DNA from: Rhynchopus euleeides | Lineage: Eukaryota > Euglenozoa > Diplonemea > Diplonemida > Diplonemidae | Length of the DNA stretch: 64,000 nt | Reading direction: 5' to 3' | Assembly: GCA_963210315.1 (NCBI GenBank) | Contig: OY723263.1 | Location: 1,488,001-1,552,000, forward strand | Shown: positions 45,801-54,189 of the stretch, in pieces | Layout: each line of letters opens with the position of its first letter | Position numbering within the stretch: position 1 is the first letter of the stretch | The notes under the pieces: generated by a model | Database searches by the model: none | What the model was told of the DNA's origin: nothing | Seen by the model: only the letters and a program-made list of their open reading frames with translations | Made by a program: the position numbers and the translations under genes

Positions 45801-48800
45801 TCGCCCGTACTGGGCCGGCTATGGGCCCATCTCGGCAGTGCTGGGCCGGCTACGGGCCGATCTCGGCCGTACTGGGCCGGACATGGGCCGATCTCGCCCG
45901 TACTGGGCCGGCTATGGGCCGATCTCGGCAGTGCTGGGCCGGCTACGGGCCGATCTCGGCCGTACTGGGCCGGACATGGGCCGATCTCGCCCGTACTGGG
46001 CCGGCTATGGGCCGATCTCGGCAGTGCTGGGCCGGACATGGGCCGATCTCGGCAGTGCTGGGCCGGCTACGGGCCGATCTCGGCCGTACTGGGCCGGACA
46101 TGGGCCGATCTCGCCCGTACTGGGCCGGCTATGGGCCGATCTCGCCCGTACTGGGCCGGCTATGGGCCGATCTCGCCCGTACTGGGCCGGCTATGGGCCG
46201 ATCTCGGCAGTGCTGGGCCGGACATGGGCCGATCTCGGCAGTGCTGGGCCGGCTACGGGCCGATCTCGGCCGTACTGGGCCGGACATGGGCCGATCTCGC
46301 CCGTACTGGGCCGGCTATGGGCCGATCTCGCCCGTACTGGGCCGGCTATGGGCCGATCTCGCCCGTACTGGGCCGGACATGGGCCGATCTCGGCAGTGCT
46401 GGGCCGGCTATGGGCCGATCTCGCCCGTACTGGGCCGGCTATGGGCCGATCTCGGCGGTGCTGGGCCGGCTACGGGCCGATCTCGGCCGTACTGGGCCGG
46501 ACATGGGCCGATCTCGGCAGTGCTGGGCCGGCTATGGGCCGATCTCGCCCGTACTGGGCCGGACATGGGCCGATCTCGGCAGTGCTGGGCCGGCTATGGG
46601 CCGATCTCGCCCGTACTGGGCCGGACATGGGCCGATCTCGCCCGTACTGGGCCGGACATGGGCCGATCTCGGCAGTGCTGGGCCGGCTATGGGCCGATCT
46701 CGCCCGTACTGGGCCGGCTATGGGCCCATCTCGGCAGTGCTGGGCCGGCTACGGGCCGATCTCGGCCGTACTGGGCCGGACATGGGCCGATCTCGCCCGT
46801 ACTGGGCCGGCTATGGGCCGATCTCGGCAGTGCTGGGCCGGCTACGGGCCGATCTCGGCCGTACTGGGCCGGACATGGGCCGATCTCGCCCGTACTGGGC
46901 CGGCTATGGGCCGATCTCGGCAGTGCTGGGCCGGACATGGGCCGATCTCGGCAGTGCTGGGCCGGCTACGGGCCGATCTCGGCCGTACTGGGCCGGACAT
47001 GGGCCGATCTCGCCCGTACTGGGCCGGCTATGGGCCGATCTCGCCCGTACTGGGCCGGCTATGGGCCGATCTCGCCCGTACTGGGCCGGCTATGGGCCGA
47101 TCTCGGCAGTGCTGGGCCGGACATGGGCCGATCTCGGCAGTGCTGGGCCGGCTACGGGCCGATCTCGGCCGTACTGGGCCGGACATGGGCCGATCTCGCC
47201 CGTACTGGGCCGGCTATGGGCCGATCTCGCCCGTACTGGGCCGGCTATGGGCCGATCTCGCCCGTACTGGGCCGGACATGGGCCGATCTCGGCAGTGCTG
47301 GGCCGGCTATGGGCCGATCTCGCCCGTACTGGGCCGGCTATGGGCCGATCTCGGCAGTGCTGGGCCGGCTACGGGCCGATCTCGGCCGTACTGGGCCGGA
47401 CATGGGCCGATCTCGCCCGTACTGGGCCGGCTATGGGCCGATCTCGGCAGTGCTGGGCCGGCTATGGGCCGATCTCGCCCGTACTGGGCCGGACATGGGC
47501 CGATCTCGCCCGTACTGGGCCGGACATGGGCCGATCTCGCCCGTACTGGGCCGGACATGGGCCGATCTCGGCAGTGCTGGGCCGGCTATGGGCCGATCTC
47601 GCCCGTACTGGGCCGGACATGGGCCGATCTCGGCAGTGCTGGGCCGGCTATGGGCCGATCTCGCCCGTACTGGGCCGGCTATGGGCCCATCTCGGCAGTG
47701 CTGGGCCGGCTACGGGCCGATCTCGGCCGTACTGGGCCGGACATGGGCCGATCTCGCCCGTACTGGGCCGGCTATGGGCCGATCTCGGCAGTGCTGGGCC
47801 GGACATGGGCCGATCTCGGCAGTGCTGGGCCGGCTATGGGCCGATCTCGCCCGTACTGGGCCGGCTATGGGCCGATCTCGGAAGTGCTGGGACGGCTATG
47901 GGCCGATCTCGCCCGTACTGGGCCGGCTATGGGCCGATCTCGGCGGTGCTGGGCCGGCTACGGGCCGATCTCGGCCGTACTGGGCCGGACATGGGCCGAT
48001 CTCGCCCGTACTGGGCCGGCTATGGGCCGATCTCGCCCGTACTGGGCCGGCTATGGGCCGATCTCGCCCGTACTGGGCCGGACATGGGCCGATCTCGGCA
48101 GTGCTGGGCCGGCTATGGGCCGATCTCGCCCGTACTGGGCCGGCTATGGGCCGATCTCGGCAGTGCTGGGCCGGCTACGGGCCGATCTCGGCCGTACTGG
48201 GCCGGACATGGGCCGATCTCGCCCGTACTGGGCCGGCTATGGGCCGATCTCGGCAGTGCTGGGCCGGCTATGGGCCGATCTCGGCCGTACTGGGCCGGAC
48301 ATGGGCCGATCTCGCCCGTACTGGGCCGGACATGGGCCGATCTCGCCCGTACTGGGCCGGACATGGGCCGATCTCGGCAGTGCTGGGCCGGCTATGGGCC
48401 GATCTCGCCCGTACTGGGCCGGACATGGGCCGATCTCGGCAGTGCTGGGCCGGCTATGGGCCGATCTCGCCCGTACTGGGCCGGCTATGGGCCCATCTCG
48501 GCAGTGCTGGGCCGGCTACGGGCCGATCTCGGCCGTACTGGGCCGGACATGGGCCGATCTCGCCCGTACTGGGCCGGCTATGGGCCGATCTCGGCAGTGC
48601 TGGGCCGGACATGGGCCGATCTCGGCAGTGCTGGGCCGGCTATGGGCCGATCTCGCCCGTACTGGGCCGGCTATGGGCCGATCTCGGAAGTGCTGGGACG
48701 GCTATGGGCCGATCTCGCCCGTACTGGGCCGGCTATGGGCCGATCTCGGCGGTGCTGGGCCGGCTACGGGCCGATCTCGGCCGTACTGGGCCGGACATGG

Positions 48801-50954
48801 GCCGATCTCGCCCGTACTGGGCCGGCTATGGGCCGATCTCGGCAGTGCTGGGCCGGCTATGGGCCGATCTCGCCCGTACTGGGACGGCTATGGGCCGATC
48901 TCGCCCGTACTGGGCCGGCTATGGGCCGATCTCGGCAGTGCTGGGCCGGCTACGGGCCGATCTCGGCCGTACTGGGCCGGACATGGGCCGATCTCGCCCG
49001 TACTGGGCCGGACATGGGCCGATCTCGGCAGTGCTGGGCCGGCTACGGGCCGATCTCGGCCGTACTGGGCCGGACATGGGCCGATCTCGCCCGTACTGGG
49101 CCGGCTATGGGCCGATCTCGGCAGTGCTGGGCCGGCTATGGGCCGATCTCGCCCGTACTGGGCCGGCTATGGGCCGATCTGGCCCGTACTGGGCCGGCTA
49201 TGGGCCGATCTCGCCCGTACTGGGCCGGACATGGGCCGATCTCGGCAGTGCTGGGCCGGCTATGGGCCGATCTCGCCCGTACTGGGCCGGCTATGGGCCG
49301 ATCTCGCCCGTACTGGGCCGGCTACGGGCCGATCTCGGCCGTACTGGGCCGGACATGGGCCGATCTCGCCCGTATTGGGCCGGCTATGGGCCGATCTCGG
49401 CAGTGCTGGGCCGGCTACGGGCCGATCTCGGCCGTACTGGGCCGGACATGGGCCGATCTCGCCCGTACTGGGCCGGCTATGGGCCGATCTCGGCAGTGCT
49501 GGGCCGGCTATGGGCCGATCTCGCCCGTACTGGGCCGGCTATGGGCCGATCTCGGAAGTGCTGGGACGGCTATGGGCCGATCTCGCCCGTACTGGGCCGG
49601 CTATGGGCCGATCTCGGCAGTGCTGGGCCGGCTACGGGCCGATCTCGGCCGTACTGGGCCGGACATGGGCCGATCTCGCCCGTACTGGGCCGGCTATGGG
49701 CCGATCTCGGCAGTGCTGGGACGGCTATGGGCCGATCTCGCCCGTACTGGGCCGGCTATGGGCCGATCTCGGCAGTGCTGGGCCGGCTATGGGCCGATCT
49801 CGGCAGTGCTGGGCCGGCTACGGGCCGATCTCGGCAGTGCTGGGCCTGCTATGGGCCGATCTCGCCCGTACTGGGCCGGGTCCAGGAGTGCTGGGCAGTG
49901 CTGGGCCGGCTATGGGCTACGGGCCGATCTCGGCCGTACTGGGCCGGACATGGGCCGATCTCGCCCGTACTGGGCCGGCTATGGGCCGATCTCGGCAGTG
50001 CTGGGCCGGCTATGGGCCGATCTCGGCAGTGCTGGGCCGGCTATGGGCCGATCTCGCCCGTACTGGGCCGGCTATGGGCCGATCTCGGCAGTGCTGGGCC
50101 GGCTATGGGCCGATCTCGGCAGTGCTGGGCCGGCTATGGGCCGATCTCGGCAGTGCTGGGCCGGCTATGGGCCGATCTCGCCCGTACTGGGCCGGCTATG
50201 GGCCGATCTCGGCAGTGCTGGGCCGGCTATGGGCCGATCTCGGCAGTGCTGGGCCGGCTATGGGCCGATCTCGCCCGTACTGGGCCGGCTATGGGCCGAT
50301 CTCGGCAGTGCTGGGCCGGCTATGGGCCGATCTCGGCAGTGCTGGGCCGGCTATGGGCCGATCTCGCCCGTACTGGGCCGGGTCCAGGAGTGGTGTCCAG
50401 ACCCTGGGCCGACCCAGGCTGTGGGTGGTGCATTTTGGTGCATTTTCCGTCGGTTTAGGTGAAAATTGTCGAATTTTGTCGAAATTTGACGACAGGTGAC
50501 GAACAGCGAGAATCCCTGAAAAACCGGTTTTTAATTCATTTTTGGGGGGGGGTCTTCGCTGACGAAGTTTTTGTCGAAGACCCCTGTCGTCGTCGTCAGA
50601 ACACTGCCGTCTTCGGTGAAAAACCCCCTGAAACAGCCGTTTTCCTAATTATGTGACGAACGACGAAGTTTGTCGAAGTTTGTCGACCAGCGAAGACCCC
50701 CTTTGTGTTTTTTTTCTATTTTTCTCTTCGCCACCTAACTCACATTCATTGCATTACCTGCAGGTCGGCGGAAGATGACCCCTGCCATCGAGACGATGCG
50801 GAGCTTTGTCCGCCTTGCCAAGTGGTGGGAGCGCGAAACGCCGCAGCGCATGGGATGGGCCGAATGGGCTGAAACCATCTGCCGTAGCATACTAGCTTTC
50901 GCTGACCGGCAGGGGCTTATCGAGAACGAGAACCAGGACCTCATCGTCTGCTGA
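29886..50954 (+). CDS. eIF4G-like translation initiation factor B (MIF4G), 9 exons, last intron ~17 kb
   Basis: Proposed exons: 29886-31134, 31185-31252, 31302-31874, 32242-32400, 32448-32813, 32860-33019, 33218-33459, 33578-33731, 50764-50954, giving 1053 residues. All donors are GTATG, all acceptors AG, all phases close. The N-terminus is Gln-rich, with the paralogue-shared Cys/His cluster at ~180-210. The MIF4G domain spans ~375-640 (FRRALVNKCQ, GNIQFVGELFKKQMITEKIM, LMKTVGKQLD). By family it is a cap-complex scaffold. Exon 6 (160 nt, phase-1 end after VLG) matches exon 3 of gene A in length and phase, supporting duplication. Introns 1, 2, 4 and 5 are only 46-50 bp, while intron 8 (33732-50763) is 17,032 bp because it holds a hAT-like element and the 16-kb satellite element. 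The alternative stop at 33806-33808, if intron 8 were retained, would truncate the protein. The last exon is inferred from phase and splice sites. Confidence 0.8.
34028..34707. mobile_element. 680-bp non-autonomous hAT-like element in intron 8 of eIF4G-like B
   Basis: Ends CAGGGGTTTCGCTAGCACCG (34028) and the complement of CAGGGTTTTCGCTAGCACCG (ending 34707), one mismatch in 20. GAAGGGCG flanks both sides (34020-34027, 34708-34715), an 8-bp duplication. An 8-bp duplication with CAGGG ends is the hAT signature. No transposase. It contains one copy of the dispersed hairpin repeat and a further inverted repeat around GTACACCGATGGTAC (34487-34540). Confidence 0.8.
34281..34340 (+). repeat. Dispersed ~60-bp hairpin repeat, copy b
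   Basis: Inside the hAT-like element; essentially identical to copy a at 25513-25573 from GAACAGATGTTC to AGACCCCCC, while flanking bases differ. Confidence 0.85.
35051..36065 (+). repeat. 31-bp satellite array 1, copy 2 (about 33 units)
   Basis: Same unit as 10721-11147. Blocks of several units recur in the same order (for example the GAGGGTGGGCCGAGCTAGGC variant appears every few units), a sign of growth by segmental duplication within the array. Confidence 0.95.
36066..36789. other. Unique middle segment of the satellite-bearing element (copy 2)
   Basis: Near-identical to 11148-11870. The 24-bp inverted repeat at the edge of array 2 is degenerate here on its right arm (GCCGACGAGTCGTGTCC). 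No gene seen. Confidence 0.6.
36790..37413 (+). repeat. 31-bp satellite array 2, copy 2 (about 20 units)
   Basis: Same unit family as 11871-12369, with the same short unit (GTGCTGTCCACACTGGGCC) near 37182. Confidence 0.95.
37421..37618 (-). pseudogene. Captured class III adenylyl cyclase fragment (copy 2)
   Basis: Uninterrupted version of the copy 1 fragment: from Met at 37618 the minus strand encodes LLFDDYSTETKITTLVVTD, then VQAST, IHNHVIRKCIA; a one-base frame change then yields HCGHGGYE. These correspond to the first metal-binding and HGGYE motifs of class III cyclases. It marks the empty site for the 108-bp MITE found in copy 1. Non-functional fragment. Confidence 0.6.
37628..50380 (+). 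repeat. 31-bp satellite array 3, copy 2 (about 410 units, 12.75 kb)
   Basis: Continuous 31-bp units on the GGGCCGGCTATGGGCCGATC scheme. Three variable blocks combine: GGCTAT / GGACAT / GGCTAC, TCGCC / TCGGC, and CGTACT / AGTGCT, producing higher-order groups such as the TACG-ACATG-TATG triplet. Local irregularity at about 49875-49920 (GGGTCCAGGAGTGCTGGGCAG) resembles the array's right end and may be an old boundary. No stop triplet occurs in the forward unit, so three overlapping frames of 3088 to 4264 codons result; they encode a 31-residue repeat and are not supported as genes. Confidence 0.97.
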
Positions 50955-51084
50955 TGAAGTGCGATGTGGTTGGGCGTGCGGGTAGGGGTGGTGCGAGGGG
51001 GTCGGGTAGGGGGGTTCACGTGTGTTTTTGTGCCACAGCCCCCCCCCCCTCTCTCCTCTGTCCCCACTCAGGCATGTCGCTAAG
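50955..51084. other. 3' flank of eIF4G-like B
   Basis: After the stop at 50952-50954 the sequence turns G/C-homopolymer-rich with no further coding evidence; presumed 3' UTR and processing region. Confidence 0.4.
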
Positions 51085-51345
51085 CGTCGACCGTCGACCC
51101 AGTGATTTGAGGTTTCCCCCCCCATAAAAAAGCGTCGACCCAGTGGACTGGGTTGACGCTTGGTCGAGGCTTGGAGCGTCGACCCAGTGGAACTGGGTTG
51201 CCATTCAAGCCTGGACCAAGCGTCAACCCATTTATTGCACTGGGTCGACGCTAACCTAGCGTTGACCCGGTTACACTGGGTCGACGCTCACCAAGCGTCG
51301 ACCAAGCGTCAACCCACTTTCACTGGGTCGACGTCGAAGAGAGTA
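51085..51345. repeat. Cluster of GCGTCGACCCAGT words in both orientations
   Basis: At least eight copies of (A)GCGTC(G/A)ACCCAGT or its complement ACTGGGT(C/T)GACGC within 260 bp, mostly with the SalI-type GTCGAC palindrome in the middle. A related GCGTCAACCCACC lies at about 51810. Strong potential for hairpins. No coding content. Confidence 0.8.
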
Positions 51346-51356
51346 TGGTTTTGCAG

Positions 51357-51393
51357 GAACAGATGCTCACTACCGTGGCCTCCGGCGGCTGCC
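51357..51393 (+). repeat. Dispersed hairpin repeat, partial copy c
   Basis: GAACAGATGCTCACTACCGT through CGGCGGCTG, then diverges before the G/C stem. About 110 bp before copy d. Confidence 0.8.
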
Positions 51394-51465
51394 GGGAACC
51401 GACGCGCCTCTCCCAGTCGCCTCAGGGGGCGCAGCCAACTCACACAGAATCTGTACGCCCACAAT

Positions 51466-51525
51466 GAACAGATGTTCACTACCGTGGCCTCCGGCGGCTG
51501 GGGGGCTCTGCCCCCCAGACCCCCC
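51466..51525 (+). repeat. Dispersed ~60-bp hairpin repeat, copy d
   Basis: Full-length, one difference in the loop (CTCTG instead of CTCCG) relative to copies a and b. Confidence 0.85.
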
Positions 51526-52589
51526 ATCTCGCGTGCCCGTCTAGTAACCAAGTCCTTGCGCTTTGACGGCCGTGGCATATCAGGGGGCAGCGTCGAAATC
51601 ATGGTCCCGAAAGCCATTTTTTTGGTTTCCTCCGGCACCCGACGGCGCGAGCGGGAGAGGAACCACGGAAGGAACCCAGCGCCTCACACCGTGCCCACCT
51701 AGTGGTCCACCGATGGGAAAATTTGGGAACAACACGAGCGCGCGCGAAGCGCGCGCGAGAAAAATTGACCCCTAGTGTTTTCCCCCCTGATCCCCCCCCC
51801 AAAACAGGAGCGTCAACCCACCAAATCTGCAAAATCGAAAAGTTAGCGACAGGCCTGGTCCCCACTTCGTCCCCCATGTCAGGTTACGTTTCTCAGCCCG
51901 TCTCCTACCCTCCTCCCCTTTGGCAAGAAAAAAACGTTGCACGCCGGGATACACGTGTGTGCTTTGTGTGTGTGTCTGGCGGGGATCCCGTTGTTTGTTG
52001 GAGCTGTTTTGCAAAACGAGACCCGCCGGGAGGGGACAAGCGTATCACAGCAGTAAGAAAAAAAAGCTATGCCCAAAAAAAAACTAACCCGTGATCGCTG
52101 GTGTCTGTGGGCTTGTGGGTTGCCAAGTGAGGGCAGATTGCAGCAAAGACCATTTCTCTTCGGGTTGAGACATCCTGTCCGTAGGGCAAACCCCACAGAG
52201 TATGGTCAATTATGTATGCGAACTAACGCGGAGACAGAACTGTTACACACCGAGAGCTGATACACGGCCCGCGCATATAACACGGTCAGCGGGTGGGTGG
52301 GGCAGGGCCTGAAGGCACTTAGAACGCCGTGTGATCCTGCATCTTCGATCTGCCCCGTGTTCTCGTTGTGCGGTTCACCTGGCCCTCCTGTGTATAGTTC
52401 GTTATCACATAACCTTCGTACAGCAGTGCAGTCCCGCATGCTGTTGTGTTCTGTTAAATTCTCTTCGGTTATTAGACAACGGTGTGCATGCACCATCAGG
52501 AACAAGGATGATTTTTTCCATCCAAAGGAGGATTCTTCATATTCCTGGATTTCCCGAATTTCCTGGATTTCCCCCGGCCCCTTAGGCGA
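51526..52589. other. Intergenic region, no supported gene
   Basis: About 1.1 kb. Contains a perfect GCGCGCG/CGCGCGC hairpin around AA at about 51730-51750, C-runs and short unconvincing frames. Nothing recognised. Confidence 0.4.
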
Positions 52590-52865
52590 TTTCAGGGCGG
52601 ACAGGGCGGACATATCCGGACCGGAAATCCGGGTGTCCGGATGTCCGGGTCCAATTTTGACCCCCCCCCCCCCCGGACATTTCCCGAATTTCCCGCCCGG
52701 ACATGTCCGGGCGGACATCCGGACATCCGGACATCCAGAAATGTCCGCCCCGGACAGGGCGGACATGTCCGGGCGGACATTTTCTGGTGTCCGGATGTCC
52801 GGGCGGACATGTCCGGACCCGGAAATTCGGGAAATCCAATTTTGACCCCCCCCCGGACATGTCCG
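52590..52865. repeat. Cluster of CCGGACAT / ATGTCCGG palindromic words
   Basis: More than a dozen overlapping copies of GGACATGTCCGG-type words, direct and inverted, over ~275 bp (for example 52605-52650, 52690-52760, 52765-52830). C-runs at 52662-52675 and 52847-52855 separate sub-blocks. Non-coding; strong secondary-structure potential. Confidence 0.8.
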
Positions 52866-52965
52866 GCCAGGACCTCAATAGTTTGATTTTTGGTCCAGAA
52901 AATAGTTTGAAATTTTTTGAAATCTGGGTGCCCAAATTTTTTGCTCCTAAGACCGGCGATTTGTA

Positions 52966-53399
52966 GGGGGACCCTTTCGAATTTTTTTTGGAGAAGGGTA
53001 AATTGAACGTTTTTGGCCAAATGAAGCCACTGCGACCATTCCCGGGCCTCGGAAATCAGATTTTGGCCCCTCAAATGCGGTGCCGGTCCGGACAAAAAAC
53101 CGAAAAAATCGTGAAAAATGGCCCATTTTCCCCAGCCAAAAATGGGCCAAAAATGCCCCCGGACACCCCCAGAGACATGTCCTAATCCGGGGTGCCAGTT
53201 GGGGGGACCTTTCGAATTTTTTTTCGAGGAGAGGTCAATTGAACGTTTTTGGACATCTGAGGCCACTGCGACCATTCCCAGGCCTCGGAAATGAGATTTT
53301 TGGCCCTCAAATGGGGTACCGGTCCCCACGAAATTCCGAAAAATTCATGAAAATCGAAAGGTCCCACGCACCAAATTCTGCCCAAAAATCGTCAAAAAT
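52966..53399. repeat. ~235-bp tandem repeat, two units
   Basis: GGGGGACC(C)TTTCGAATTTTTTTT at 52966 recurs at 53201, followed in both by TTGAACGTTTTTGG, CCACTGCGACCATTCCC and a CCTCGGAAATSAGATTTT block. A third start occurs at about 54665 beyond the retroposed insert, so the tandem array was probably interrupted by it. Confidence 0.75.
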
Positions 53400-53418
53400 G
53401 GACATGTCATATGCAGCA

Positions 53419-54170
53419 GGGGGTTAAAGCCGCCTGACGCCTGCACGTGGCGCCCCTGCTAATCCCCTCGCATTGCACTGCGCGGGGGGTGAACAGAGTC
53501 AGCGGTGGGGTGGCTACCTCGGTGCTGAAATGTCTTATACATGGAGCCGAAATAGCCGGGGTGGTGACCTGGCCTATGAAGGGGGAACCCTGAGCCCAAA
53601 GAACCGAGATCCCAAGACCTCCACTGGGGGCCGGGCGCGCCCTCGTCCTGTCATCCGCAGCGACTGCCCTCCACGGAGCCGTGACGAAGATCCATCCGAG
53701 CTCGATGAGCTGGGTTTGACCCCCGCCGATGCGTGTCTGAGTCCGACTTTACAGGACAACCAGTGTAATCCAACCGTACTGGGGGGATTGGTCCAGTAAG
53801 TCACGGTGCGTGATGAGGACTCGCAATTGTGGGGGACAGGACGAAGTCCGAAAGGGATGGAAAAACGTAGGAGTGCACTACCCAAAGTGTCTTCCCAAAG
53901 GGTAAAAACTAGCCAATTGCCCTCACTCCGCGTGGGACTTCCGGATACTCACCATGAGCCACCGGGTCTCCCCACACTTAGGGGGGTGGCACCCCAGGTT
54001 GCTAACCAGCGGCAGGTTTTTCCAGAGACGCTACGGCGTCTCTTTTCCTCACCGCAGACAACCGTGTGTGGGAATCGTGACAGGCACTGCTTGGGTTCAG
54101 TGTTTGTTCACGCGTGGCGCAGGGACCGGTGGTCGTCACCATCGCCGCTGACCACGTAACAACCGACTCA
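53419..54170. mobile_element. 752-bp retroposed insert with 19-bp target duplication
   Basis: GGACATGTCATATGCAGCA occurs exactly on both sides (53400-53418 and 54171-54189), the type and length of duplication left by target-primed reverse transcription. The insert begins GGGGGTTAAAGCC and ends CGTAACAACCGACTCA with no poly(A). It contains a 108-codon frame (53473-53799) of unknown meaning. It may be a SINE or the non-autonomous derivative of a LINE; its 5' end has pseudoknot-like complementarity (see findings). Confidence 0.75.
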
Positions 54171-54189
54171 GGACATGTCATATGCAGCA

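Larger units (their letters stand above)
34725..50701. mobile_element. 15.98-kb TIR element with three 31-bp satellite arrays (copy 2), in an intron
   Basis: Same family as 10427-13796: left end GGGGGTCTTCGCT at 34725, right end AGCGAAGACCCCC to 50701, TTT on both sides (34722-34724, 50702-50704). The order of arrays and unique segments is the same and unique parts are nearly identical to copy 1. The size difference comes from array growth: array 1 ~33 versus ~14 units, array 2 ~20 versus ~16, array 3 ~410 versus ~25. It lies wholly inside intron 8 of eIF4G-like B, in the gene's orientation as given by the arrays. No transposase. Confidence 0.88.

Noticed and set aside
40549..48364. Repeated 83- and 114-codon minus-strand frames
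   Set aside because: They exist only where consecutive units happen to lack the TAG made by CTAT/CTAC units; array shadows.
37637..50499. Six plus-strand giant open frames (548 to 4264 codons) in the satellite
   Set aside because: They arise because the 31-bp unit has no stop in any phase; all three frames are open at once and lie inside an intron.
53805..53865. Hammerhead ribozyme (TGATGAGGACT ... AGTCCGAAA)
   Set aside because: Stem II and GAAA are present, but the required C before TGATGA is G, so the invariant C3-G8 pair is impossible, and no clear stem III/cleavage site follows.
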